This document shows, piece by piece, positions 26,408 to 34,581 of a stretch of DNA of 64,000 nucleotides. The translations under genes were made by a program, and so were the position numbers. Within the stretch, counting starts at the first letter, position 1, and each line of letters starts with the position of its first letter. Origin of the DNA: JACMQW01 sp964536965 (lineage in GTDB: Bacteria > Bdellovibrionota > UBA1018). The notes beneath the pieces were generated by a model. It did no database searches, was not told where the DNA came from, and saw only the letters and a program-made list of their open reading frames with translations. Location: the NCBI GenBank assembly GCA_964536965.1, contig CAZIAL010000001.1, positions 62,001 through 126,000 of the forward strand. Direction: 5' to 3'.

Positions 26408-27567
26408 GCGAGCGCTCCTCCCGCCCGGGCGCCCATGGAAACCGCAGCTTGGATGAGAAATCCCCCGGTCGGCGCATGCCAGGCCAGCATCTCGCCGACG
26501 CAGGCGATTCCCGGAAATTTCCCGAGTTCGAGATTCTCCGAGACCTCGCCGAGCGCGACGCCTCCGCGCGACGAGATGGCTTCGGCCAGCGGCCGTGCCT
26601 TCCCGAAGGTGATCGGAAATCGTTTTATTTTTTCCGCGAGCGCGGCGGTAGTGGCGCGCTCGCGTTCGGATAAGTGATGGAAGAGGAGGGCGAGACTCGC
26701 CTCTCCGAGCGCCAGCTTCTGTTTCGCCCGCCGGAGCGGCGCGCGGTTCTCGCGAACCGAATCGAGTCGTTCGCGTACCGCGTCTTCGGTCAGATCCGGT
26801 TTCAGGTCCAGGTAGGCCGTCCCGGGTGTGCCCAGGAAGTAAACCGGCGTCCCTTCCAGTCCATACTTCGTCACCACGAGTTCTCCGCCCTTCTTTCCGC
26901 GGGAAGTTTCGAGGACGATCTTTTTCAGAGGTTTGCCTTCCGCTTCGGCGAGAAATTCCGGCGACCAAGCGACCTCGTATCCGCAGTTCGCCGGCGAGAA
27001 AGGAATGACTTCGATTCCCTTCCGGCGGAAAAGCTCGGGCCAGCGCGGGAGCTCCTCCTCCCAGCTGCCGCCGCCCAGGGCGAAGACGACCCGATCGAAC
27101 TCCTCGGATTCGCCCGAGAAGGAGAGACGGATCGTTTCGTCAGCCTGCCGGGCGAAATCGGTCAGTTCCGATCGGGTCCGGAATACCGCTCCCTGCGATT
27201 CGAGACGCTGGGTCCACCGCCGAAGCAGATTGGAGGCCTTCATTTCGCGAACGAAGTAACGCTCGGAGCTGCCCACGAATGTCTCCAGGTCGAGCTCCTT
27301 TTCGATGAACGAGATCCACTCGGCGGTGCCGAAGTCACGCAAGAGGCGCGCCCAAAATTTTTCGTCCCACCCTTCGTAATGGCGCGCGAATTCCGCCGGA
27401 GCGAGCCGGTGGGAAATATTCAGGCCCGAACTTCCGGCGACGAGAAGCTTGCGTCCCAGTCCCGCGCGGCGTTCGAAGACGGTGACTCGGTTTCCGGTGC
27501 CCTGGAGCGCGCGGGACGCGGCCATGAGCCCGGCGGGGCCCGATCCGACGACGGCGATCCTCATCAC
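26404..27567 (-). CDS. BaiN/HI0933-family NAD(P)/FAD-dependent oxidoreductase
   Basis: This 387-residue flavoprotein has the dinucleotide motif VVGSGPAGLMAASRA at residues 5-19. The family-typical GLGRKLLVAGSSGLNISH follows near 37-54. A C-terminal GGVALGEVSENLELGKFPGIACVGE block resembles the FAD-closing motif of HI0933/YhiN proteins. Characterised relatives reduce steroid double bonds, but most are uncharacterised. It overlaps the LysR gene upstream and the YcaQ-like gene downstream by four bases each, indicating tight co-translation. Confidence 0.87.
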   Translation of the reverse strand: MMRIAVVGSGPAGLMAASRALQGTGNRVTVFERRAGLGRKLLVAGSSGLNISHRLAPAEFARHYEGWDEKFWARLLRDFGTAEWISFIEKELDLETFVGSSERYFVREMKASNLLRRWTQRLESQGAVFRTRSELTDFARQADETIRLSFSGESEEFDRVVFALGGGSWEEELPRWPELFRRKGIEVIPFSPANCGYEVAWSPEFLAEAEGKPLKKIVLETSRGKKGGELVVTKYGLEGTPVYFLGTPGTAYLDLKPDLTEDAVRERLDSVRENRAPLRRAKQKLALGEASLALLFHHLSERERATTAALAEKIKRFPITFGKARPLAEAISSRGGVALGEVSENLELGKFPGIACVGEMLAWHAPTGGFLIQAAVSMGARAGGALA

Positions 27568-28430
27568 TTCTCCCGGGCTTTTTCGAGGGGGAGCGCCATT
27601 TTGCGGTAGAGTTCGCGAAAGAATCGATCCCGAATCCGGTCTGCCCGGGCGACGACGCAGATTTCGTCGAAAATTCTCGGAGCTTTCGCGTACTCCACCA
27701 GGCGTATGGCGGGGCCGCCGAGGTGGGCCACGCGGGTCGGGAGAATCCCGAAGCCGTTTTTTTCAACCGTCATTTGCCGGACCACTTCGAGACTGTCGCA
27801 GGCCACGAAACGGAGTTTAGCGATTTTCTCTCGGCGCGTTTCTTTCAGGAGCGATCGGGTCTGCCGCAAGTTCGGATCGCCGAAGAGGAGGTCCGATTTC
27901 GTGCCGGGCGCCCCGAAAATAGTGACGACGTCCTCTCCGATTTTCTTGATGACGAGATCGGGATGTGGAATCGGATTCACGACCCAGCCCAGGTCGATAT
28001 CGCGATCCACGATTCGGTCGCGGATCGCGCGCGATAGGCCCGTGAGATACTCCGGCTCGACCGAAAACCCCTCCTGCGTGAGGGTGCGGAGGAAATCCCC
28101 GAGAAGATAGGCGCCTACCGACGGGTGGAAACCGATGCGCGCGCGCGGGATCCTTTCCGGAGCGCGACCTTCGCGAATGTCGCTCCACCCCCGGAGGGTT
28201 GTTTCGCAGTATTCGCGAAAACGTATTCCCGCCTCGGTCAGGGAGAAATTCTTTCTCTCGCGCTCGATCAGGCGGGTGTCGAGAAGGTTCTCCAGCCGCT
28301 TTAGTCCGGCGGAGATCGCCGGCTGCGAAGTGTGCCGAAGTCGAGCCGCTTTCGTGAGCGAACCGGTCTGGCAAATGGCGAGATAAAGATCGAGATCGCC
28401 GAGCGTCGGCTTCCGGTGGTTCATAACCAA
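27564..28430 (-). CDS. LysR-family transcriptional regulator
   Basis: This 288-residue LysR-type regulator has a winged HTH at residues about 9-66 (DLYLAICQTGSLTKAA, TSQPAISAGLKRLENLL) and a periplasmic-binding-like effector domain from about 95 onward. It is the first gene of the minus-strand unit with the flavoprotein and YcaQ-like genes. It is divergent from an NADPH-dependent FMN reductase gene across 75 bases. The usual LysR arrangement would make the divergent gene and its own operon the targets. The effector is unknown. Confidence 0.9.
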   Translation of the reverse strand: MVMNHRKPTLGDLDLYLAICQTGSLTKAARLRHTSQPAISAGLKRLENLLDTRLIERERKNFSLTEAGIRFREYCETTLRGWSDIREGRAPERIPRARIGFHPSVGAYLLGDFLRTLTQEGFSVEPEYLTGLSRAIRDRIVDRDIDLGWVVNPIPHPDLVIKKIGEDVVTIFGAPGTKSDLLFGDPNLRQTRSLLKETRREKIAKLRFVACDSLEVVRQMTVEKNGFGILPTRVAHLGGPAIRLVEYAKAPRIFDEICVVARADRIRDRFFRELYRKMALPLEKAREK

Positions 28431-28505
28431 GGTCGTATCTATAATCGACCTCGATCCGGTTTCAATTCATTTCGCGTTTCGCCCCGGCTTGGATATAGAT
28501 CGGGC

Positions 28506-29081
28506 ATGAAATTCCTCGTTTTCGGCGCTTCTCTCCGTAAAGACTCCCTGAACCGTCGGCTGGCGCGCGTCGCCGGGAAGCGGCTGATGGAGTCCGAAAC
28601 CGCTGCGGGTCGCGCGGTCGCGATCGACCAGGCCGAGTTCCGTGAGTTCCCCATGCCAGTCTTCGACGAAGATCTCGAGACGTCCGCAGGGTCGCCGGCC
28701 GGAGCGGATGCGCTCATCGCGAGAATAGCCGCGGCGGACGCGATCATCCTGTCGTCCCCCGAATATAACGGCAGTATCCCCGGTCCGCTGAAGAACGCGA
28801 TCGACTGGGTTTCGCGCGCCGAACCCGTACCTCTGGTCGGGAAGCCGCTCCTCATTCTGGCCGCTTCGCCGGGTGTGCTCGGAGGAACGCGGGGGTTGTG
28901 GCATACGCGCGTTCCCTTCGAGGTGATCGGCGCATGCGTTTATCCCGAGATGTTTTCGCTGCCGAGAGCGCACGAAGCGCTGGTGAACGACGAAACGCTC
29001 GCGGACCCGAAACTCCAGGCGCGGCTGGATAAACTGCTCACGAATTTTTCCGCGTACGCGCGGAAGCTCACGAAGGCTTAG
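28506..29081 (+). CDS. NAD(P)H-dependent FMN reductase
   Basis: This 191-residue flavodoxin-like FMN reductase has the phosphate-binding loop GASLRKDSLNRRLA at residues about 6-19 and the family signature SPEYNGSIPGPLKNAIDWVSR near 83-103. These proteins reduce quinones, azo compounds or chromate. I chose the ATG at 28506 because the glycine-rich loop follows immediately, as in relatives. It is divergent from the LysR gene, its probable regulator. Its stop overlaps the convergent HD-domain gene by four bases. Confidence 0.88.
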   Translation: MKFLVFGASLRKDSLNRRLARVAGKRLMESETAAGRAVAIDQAEFREFPMPVFDEDLETSAGSPAGADALIARIAAADAIILSSPEYNGSIPGPLKNAIDWVSRAEPVPLVGKPLLILAASPGVLGGTRGLWHTRVPFEVIGACVYPEMFSLPRAHEALVNDETLADPKLQARLDKLLTNFSAYARKLTKA

Positions 29082-30058
29082 GCCGCTTCCTGCCCGTATT
29101 TGCTCTGGAGAATCGCCTTTGCGAAGGTCGTCAGCAGCTTCTTGTCGTAGCGGCCTTCGTCGGCCATCATATGGGCGAGCGCCTGCGGCTTCGAGTAGAA
29201 ATGTCCATCTTCCATGCCCAGGGTGAGCTCGCTGATGGAATCTCCGATCGCGAGAATTCGCGCGAGGCTGAAAATGGACGGCCCTTTCACTTCATGCGGG
29301 TAGCCTTTTCCATCCACGCGTTCCTTATGCTGGAGGATGCAGGTCCGGATCTCCTCGTCCGCGAACGGCAGGGGATCCTTAAACGTCTCGAGGCTGAGCG
29401 CAGGATGACTGCGGAACTCCACGATTTCTTCAATCGACTTATTCTGGAACGAGAGGCGGCGCTCCTCGGGCAGCGAGAGTCTGCCGATGTCGTGGAAGAA
29501 GGACGCGAAAAGCAGGATTTTCAGGCTCCGCTCCGAGGTCATCCCGTTAATCTTGGCGACGATATAGGTATAAATCGAAGTTTGGATCGAATGCTTCAGG
29601 AAGGCGTCGTCCCGCGGGCAGACTTCGAGAAGGATATGCAGGGTTTCGAGGAAGTCGCGGTCCGACTGGAGGCTTTGTTTGATCGCTTCGAAGGTGCGCG
29701 CGACGTTCAGCTGGGTCGGTGCGCCCATGCTGAAGGCTTCGAAGAGGGACTGTTCCATGACCGCGAGAAAAGCTTTTTTGCGAACTTCGAAAGGAGCCGC
29801 GGCATTCGTGAGGGTCAGGAAAGGTGAGCGTGCCAGGTGCTCGTTCAGCCGTGGAAAATCTTCGAGCAGGATATAGAAATGTTTTACGCCCTTCGCCTCG
29901 TAGCCGGACAGCCGCGCGAAATCGAGACCCGTCGTTCGATCGAATGCCTTCAGATATTTTCCGGTCGGCATGAGCAGGTACAAATCGAATTGAAGATCCT
30001 TGAAACAGTCTTTCAAGGAGCTCAGCGTGACGGCTTGATAAAGTTCGTCGTTCGACAT
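29078..30058 (-). CDS. HD-GYP-like domain protein
   Basis: The 326 residues contain an N-terminal domain of about 150 residues without a recognised signature. An HD domain follows with FFHDIGRL near 206-213, and then a QHKERVDGKGYPHE block matching the HHExxDGxGYP signature of c-di-GMP phosphodiesterases. The family Gln/His-Lys variant (QHKE instead of HHE) could reduce or alter metal binding. It has no receiver or transmembrane segment. It is monocistronic and likely takes part in cyclic dinucleotide signalling. Activity is not certain. Confidence 0.78.
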   Translation of the reverse strand: MSNDELYQAVTLSSLKDCFKDLQFDLYLLMPTGKYLKAFDRTTGLDFARLSGYEAKGVKHFYILLEDFPRLNEHLARSPFLTLTNAAAPFEVRKKAFLAVMEQSLFEAFSMGAPTQLNVARTFEAIKQSLQSDRDFLETLHILLEVCPRDDAFLKHSIQTSIYTYIVAKINGMTSERSLKILLFASFFHDIGRLSLPEERRLSFQNKSIEEIVEFRSHPALSLETFKDPLPFADEEIRTCILQHKERVDGKGYPHEVKGPSIFSLARILAIGDSISELTLGMEDGHFYSKPQALAHMMADEGRYDKKLLTTFAKAILQSKYGQEAA

Positions 30059-30213
30059 CTCCCAACCTTATCGGTCGGTTGCTGGGAAAATCTGTAGGTA
30101 TTTAGTAAGCTCTCGGCGCGATTCATAACCGATTCGGTATCCACGTTATAAAGACGAGCTCCCTTACGCGGGCGCGGCGATGGGGTATCCCTGGGTCCAA
30201 CGGAGGACGGAGT

Positions 30214-30918
30214 ATGAGCGACGGAAAAATGACGGTGAGTGGGGATGGAGCGAACGTGGAGCGGAGAAAGTTCCTGCACTGGGGGGTCCTGGCGGGCGGA
30301 ATGGTCGGCGCGGGCCTCGTGGGAAAGGCTTTCGGAAATATTTGCGGGATCACGCCGGCCCAGACCGAAGGCCCATTTTATCCCGAGCCGGGTATCACTC
30401 GGGCGAACGACCTTACGGTGGTTCGCGGAAGCGCAGGGCGCGCGAAAGGACAGGTCGTTTACATTGAGGGCCGGGTCCTCGACGCCGACTGCCGTCCGGT
30501 CGAAGGAGTGGACGTCGAGATCTGGCAGGCCTGCGAAAGCGGCAGGTACAACCACTCCCGCGATCCGAATCGCGCGGATCTCGATCCCAACTTCGGTTAC
30601 TGGGGAGAGACTCTGACCGACGCCGCAGGCGAATATCGATTCAAAACCATCATCCCGGGCGCCTATCCAGCGGACGGCAGCTGGACACGACCCCCGCATA
30701 TTCACTTTCGAGTCGCGAAAGTCGGCTATCGAGAGCTCGTTACCCAGATGTACTTCGACGGCGAAGCGCTGAACGATCGCGATCTCATTCTGCAGGACCT
30801 CTCTCCGGAAGAACGCCGCCAAGTCGTCGTGGATTTTCGTCCGTCGCCCTCGCATCTCGAACCAGGCAGCCTGCTTGGAACCTTCGAGATCACGATCCAG
30901 TCGATCCGTGGACGTTAA
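30214..30918 (+). CDS. Tat-exported intradiol ring-cleavage dioxygenase
   Basis: This 234-residue protein has a twin-arginine leader (ERRKFLHWG, R17-R18, followed by a hydrophobic Gly/Ala-rich stretch). The fold is that of protocatechuate/catechol intradiol dioxygenases, with TEGPFYPEPG after the leader. The four Fe(III) ligands can be placed as Y112, Y151, H162 and H164 (PPHIHF). The reaction would be ortho cleavage of a catechol-type ring. No other aromatic-degradation gene lies nearby, and Tat-linked members are often of unknown substrate. A strong GGAGG-type ribosome-binding site precedes the ATG. Confidence 0.88.
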   Translation: MSDGKMTVSGDGANVERRKFLHWGVLAGGMVGAGLVGKAFGNICGITPAQTEGPFYPEPGITRANDLTVVRGSAGRAKGQVVYIEGRVLDADCRPVEGVDVEIWQACESGRYNHSRDPNRADLDPNFGYWGETLTDAAGEYRFKTIIPGAYPADGSWTRPPHIHFRVAKVGYRELVTQMYFDGEALNDRDLILQDLSPEERRQVVVDFRPSPSHLEPGSLLGTFEITIQSIRGR

Positions 30919-31004
30919 GGATTTTTGTTCGGAGGCATCGAGAAGTCGCAGAGAAGATTGCGGACTCCCGGCAGAATGCGTTGCGCCAGCCGGCGGGACG
31001 CCCT

Positions 31005-31943
31005 ATGCTGTTGGAAATGGAATGGATTCTCACTCGGCTGAAAGATCGTCGTTTTCTTACGCTTCTCACCGCGGCGGCCGTCGCGATCACCATCCTCATC
31101 GACCAAGCGCTGAAGGGTTGGTCGGCGAACTTGGAAGCTCCGGTGGAGTTCCTGGGGCTGGTTTTCTTTCCGTTCGGGAATAGCGGAATTTTCGGCGGAT
31201 ACCTCGCGGATCTCGATCCGTGGATCATCCGCATTTTCTTCAGCGTCCTTTTCGGGTTTCTCTGCCTTGGCGGCGCGCTGCTGATCCATTTTCTCCGAAA
31301 TCAGGAAACCCCGATCCTGAAGTCGGGACTCGTGATCTATCTCGCCGGCGTTTTCGGAAACGTCTGGGATCGGATGACGACGGGAACGGTCGTGGACTAT
31401 ATCGTTCTGCCGATTCCCGGGATCGACGAGATGGCGTTCAACTTCGCCGATGGAGTGGTCGGAGTGGGGTTCATTCTCGTTCTGATCGCGATCTTTCGCG
31501 AGGCCGAGTCGATCTGGTACACGGAAAACCAGCGGCAAGGTTACTGGATCGAGCCGCGGTTCCAGAAGAGCTTCGGTCTTTTGGTAGCGCTCGTCGGATT
31601 CGCGCATTTTTTCGTGATCGCGCTCTATTCGTTCGTCTTCCTGAAGGTGTTCGTATCGGGAGACGGCGGTGGTCTCTCGTCCGAGCGGATCATACGCGAC
31701 TATCTCTTCGGACTCTGCGTGATCGAGGGCGCGGGACTGGTGCTCACGGTCGCGACGAGCATCGTATTCTCCCATCGGATGGTGGGCCCACTATTCGCCC
31801 TCGAGAATCATGTGGAGCTCCTGGGCGCGCGCGCTCCGGGAGAGAAGATTTTTCCGTTCCGTGTCCGGCGATCGGACTACTTCCGTACCGTCCTGGAATC
31901 GATCGTCGCGAAAATCGAGAAACTTCAGAAGCCGGTGGAGTAA
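31005..31943 (+). CDS. Signal peptidase II (LspA) domain fused to a C-terminal membrane/HAMP-like module
   Basis: The first 170 residues have all the LspA landmarks: LIDQALK in the first helix, a GNSGIFGG loop, GNVWDR with D122, VVDYI, and FNFAD with D149. D122 and D149 are the aspartyl-protease pair that removes lipoprotein signal peptides. Ordinary LspA ends near residue 160. Here it continues for 140 residues with two more hydrophobic helices (about 190-217 and 233-256). A SHRMVGPLFALENHVELL segment at 256-273 follows, typical of HAMP linkers, and then a short charged tail. I took the ATG at 31005. A TTG at 30981 is possible. The fusion is unusual. Confidence 0.82.
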   Translation: MLLEMEWILTRLKDRRFLTLLTAAAVAITILIDQALKGWSANLEAPVEFLGLVFFPFGNSGIFGGYLADLDPWIIRIFFSVLFGFLCLGGALLIHFLRNQETPILKSGLVIYLAGVFGNVWDRMTTGTVVDYIVLPIPGIDEMAFNFADGVVGVGFILVLIAIFREAESIWYTENQRQGYWIEPRFQKSFGLLVALVGFAHFFVIALYSFVFLKVFVSGDGGGLSSERIIRDYLFGLCVIEGAGLVLTVATSIVFSHRMVGPLFALENHVELLGARAPGEKIFPFRVRRSDYFRTVLESIVAKIEKLQKPVE

Positions 31944-32629
31944 CTGACCCCGACCGCATGGTCGTCTGATTTATCGTAGTTCACGCTGACTCCGGTCGCG
32001 ATTTCTTTTCGGACGGAGAGCATGACGTTGCCGCCGTTCTCCGAATCATAGGTGCTTCCCGCGGAAGCGCCCAGATCTTGGCTGCTCCAGCCTACATAGG
32101 CGCGCGCGAGCGTCGAACCTTGCATCATCGTACGGGTTTCGAGCGCCATGCGCGGGCTGACCCGGTACCGAATCATTTTTCCGGTGTAGGCCGCCGCCAC
32201 CACTCCGACGACCATCGCGGGTGAGCGGTTTCTTTTCAGCTTCTCCCATTCGACGACGTCTTTGGCTTCGTTCACCAGCTCTTTGCGAAATGCGCCGGTA
32301 TGGTAGCCCTGCCATTCGCGGAGGGCATTCGAGGCCATCCGGGAAAACTCGCGATGATAGTGGGCTTCGCCGGCGCCATCCATCAGTCCGTAGTTCTTGC
32401 GATGATCGTATTCCGCGGTCAATCGCAGATAGCCTTCCATGCTGCCCCAGCGTTCGCGTCCGCCGAAAAGCGCCCGATTCCAGACCCCTTCGGGCCCGGA
32501 GTAGCGCAGGTCGGACAAGTAGCTCGATAGGTGGTTCGTGGGTCCGAGCACCCGCGTCCCGTTCAAGTAGATCGAGGTCACGACCAGAAGCAGGAGGATG
32601 GCGGAAATTTGACGAAATGACTTGCGCAT
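31925..32629 (-). CDS. Membrane-anchored or exported hypothetical protein
   Basis: The 234-residue protein has an N-terminal hydrophobic segment after MRKSFRQ (an uncleaved anchor or a signal peptide). It continues with a central region rich in aromatic and charged residues (GGRERWGSMEGYLRLTAEY) and ends in alternating beta-like segments terminating with Phe (GVSYSTGF). The terminal Phe and amphipathic strands hint at an outer-membrane beta structure. No family is recognised. It overlaps the convergent LspA-fusion gene by 19 bases. Confidence 0.65.
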   Translation of the reverse strand: MRKSFRQISAILLLLVVTSIYLNGTRVLGPTNHLSSYLSDLRYSGPEGVWNRALFGGRERWGSMEGYLRLTAEYDHRKNYGLMDGAGEAHYHREFSRMASNALREWQGYHTGAFRKELVNEAKDVVEWEKLKRNRSPAMVVGVVAAAYTGKMIRYRVSPRMALETRTMMQGSTLARAYVGWSSQDLGASAGSTYDSENGGNVMLSVRKEIATGVSVNYDKSDDHAVGVSYSTGF

Positions 32630-32763
32630 TACTCACAATGTTAACCCGCTGGCTGCGGCTCCGTAATGTGTCGAGAAAGACATGGTCGAAATGCCCGGCT
32701 GTCATCCTATTGGCGGATTTGGCTTGATTTAAGGGGTTTTTCTCGTGGTTTCTGGCTTCCGGT

Positions 32764-33228
32764 TTGAAGGTTAAAGAAGTTAAACTTTTGGAGGTGAAGA
32801 ATTCAGGCCACGCCAACCCATCTCCTCGCGAAATTTCCTGGGACGAACTCGACTCGGTCGGACTTCTGATCGAAGGATCGAACTTCACCTCGCGCGTTCC
32901 GATCGACGGCGGCGACGAGCCGATGCAGATCGTGCAGATTTCGGAGACGGGAATCTGGGTGGATATGCCGGCGCAAAGTTGCTCGGTGGGCCACACGCTC
33001 GAACTGCGTATTTTCGCCCAGTATCGAAAGAAGACGCCCGACCTGACGGAAATCGAACCGATCACCGTGACCGGCGTCGTGGACAACGTGGTTTCGGAAA
33101 GCGTGCGACGGATGTGCATCGCGCTCAGCTTTCGCCAGTTCGCCCCGGATCAGTGGCAGAAGTTGCTCTCGGTTTTCGCGGATAAACAAGACAGCATCAA
33201 CCGGCTGATCCAGAGGACGCGCCGATGA
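32764..33228 (+). CDS. Small PilZ-like domain protein (start uncertain)
   Basis: Up to 154 residues. The core QIVQISETGIWVDMPAQ followed by VGHTLELRIF resembles the middle strands of PilZ barrels, without a clear RxxxR. The TTG at 32764 gives the longest form. A GTG at 32794 is in frame but has its GGAGG too close. The gene overlaps the following receiver-TPR gene as ATGA, so the two are likely co-translated and may act together in signalling. Function otherwise unknown. Confidence 0.6.
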   Translation: MKVKEVKLLEVKNSGHANPSPREISWDELDSVGLLIEGSNFTSRVPIDGGDEPMQIVQISETGIWVDMPAQSCSVGHTLELRIFAQYRKKTPDLTEIEPITVTGVVDNVVSESVRRMCIALSFRQFAPDQWQKLLSVFADKQDSINRLIQRTRR

Positions 33229-34580
33229 CGATTCGCAGAGCGAGCGCCCGCCCGGCGGACGCCATGAATTTCAGTCCGCAGGAACTGGCGGCCTACCTCG
33301 AACATCGGAAGGTCATGGTCGTCGACGCCGGAGCCTATACCGGACGAAGTCTGCAGCGGATTCTGGTCGAACTCGGAATGTCCGAATCGAATATCCAGGT
33401 CTGCCGTGATTTCGACGAGGCCAATCTGGAGATCGCCGTACGACGACCGCAGATTCTCTTCGTCGATTTCGACATGGGAGGCCAGCGAGGGCTCGAGCTC
33501 GTCGAAACGCACGAAGCGCAGTTCGGGAACCGCCTCGAAATCGCCTCGATCGTCATGAATTCGCATCCGACTTCCGCGAGCGTCGGAATGATTACGGAGT
33601 CGAACGTCGATGCGGTTCTGATCAAGCCGATCACGCATGCGACGGCGAAGTCCGCGTTGCTCCACGCGCTCGCGAACAAGGTGAAGCCTTCTCCGTACTG
33701 GAGCACTCTCGAACGCGGCAAGGAGCACCTGAACCGCAAGGAGCTCGAAGAGGCGATGCGGCTTTTCGAGGAAGCGAAGAGTTTCGATCCCGCTCCCACC
33801 CTGTCTTTCTATTATCTCGGCGTCACTCGGCAGAAGCAGAAGCTATATCCCGAAGCCGGCACCGAGTTCGGCCGCGGACTCGACCTGGATCCGAAGAACT
33901 ACCGCTGCTTGAACGGTTTTTTCGATCTGCGGATGGAGTGCTCGGAATTCGAAGAGGCTTACGAACTGGCCCAGCGGCTCCACGCGTCTTATCCGGTGAA
34001 CGCCCGCCGCCTGCAGGAGTTCGTCCGACTCTCGGTGCTGGTGCGAAAATACGAAGATATCGTGGACTATGTGAAAGTCTACGAAGGGCTCGAAAATCCG
34101 GATGCTTCCACGCAGCGAGCGGTGATCGCGGCCCTCCTGGTCGCGGCGAAAGCGGTCGCCGACCGAGGCGATCGCGTTCTCGCGCGAGCGGTTCTTAAGA
34201 AGGCTTCGCAAATTTCGCTCCGAACCGAAGTTCTCCGCGGCGAAACGTTCCGGTACTTTCTGGAGGCGGGAGACGTCGAGGGCGGCCAAAATTTCTACGA
34301 TTCGCTTCCGGGTCCGGTTCGTTTCCAGCCGGAAATCGAGAATCTCTATCTCGAAATGGTCCACATGGCCGGCAATTCGACCGAGACCATCCAGTTCGGC
34401 TCCCAGCTGATCCGCGCGGGGAAATCGAGTCCGCGGGTCCATGAGCTCGTGATTCTTCACTCGCGGAAGATGGGACGGCCCGACACCGTCATCGGTCGTC
34501 TCATCGACGAGGCGGAAAACCTCTACCCGAAGGTCGCCTGGCGCGAGATCACTCCCACGCCGAAGACCTCCAAGAAGTGA
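33225..34580 (+). CDS. Receiver-domain protein with C-terminal TPR-like repeats
   Basis: In this 451-residue protein, residues about 28-150 form a response-regulator receiver with the phosphoacceptor region FVDFDMGGQRG (D81) and the switch lysine in LIKPIT. The usual N-terminal acidic pair is reduced to VVDAG, so phosphorylation may be weak. From about 155 to 430 the sequence is helical with TPR-like units (EEAMRLFEEAKSFDPAPTLSFYYLGV, YPEAGTEFGRGLDLDPKN). The combination suggests a signalling scaffold in which receiver state controls protein binding. There is no DNA-binding output domain. Confidence 0.78.
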   Translation: MTIRRASARPADAMNFSPQELAAYLEHRKVMVVDAGAYTGRSLQRILVELGMSESNIQVCRDFDEANLEIAVRRPQILFVDFDMGGQRGLELVETHEAQFGNRLEIASIVMNSHPTSASVGMITESNVDAVLIKPITHATAKSALLHALANKVKPSPYWSTLERGKEHLNRKELEEAMRLFEEAKSFDPAPTLSFYYLGVTRQKQKLYPEAGTEFGRGLDLDPKNYRCLNGFFDLRMECSEFEEAYELAQRLHASYPVNARRLQEFVRLSVLVRKYEDIVDYVKVYEGLENPDASTQRAVIAALLVAAKAVADRGDRVLARAVLKKASQISLRTEVLRGETFRYFLEAGDVEGGQNFYDSLPGPVRFQPEIENLYLEMVHMAGNSTETIQFGSQLIRAGKSSPRVHELVILHSRKMGRPDTVIGRLIDEAENLYPKVAWREITPTPKTSKK

Positions 34581-34581
34581 A

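Noticed and set aside
26405..26968. Upstream extension of the YcaQ-like gene
   Set aside because: The extension overlaps the flavoprotein gene and is arginine-rich. A GTG overlapping the upstream stop gives a better start.
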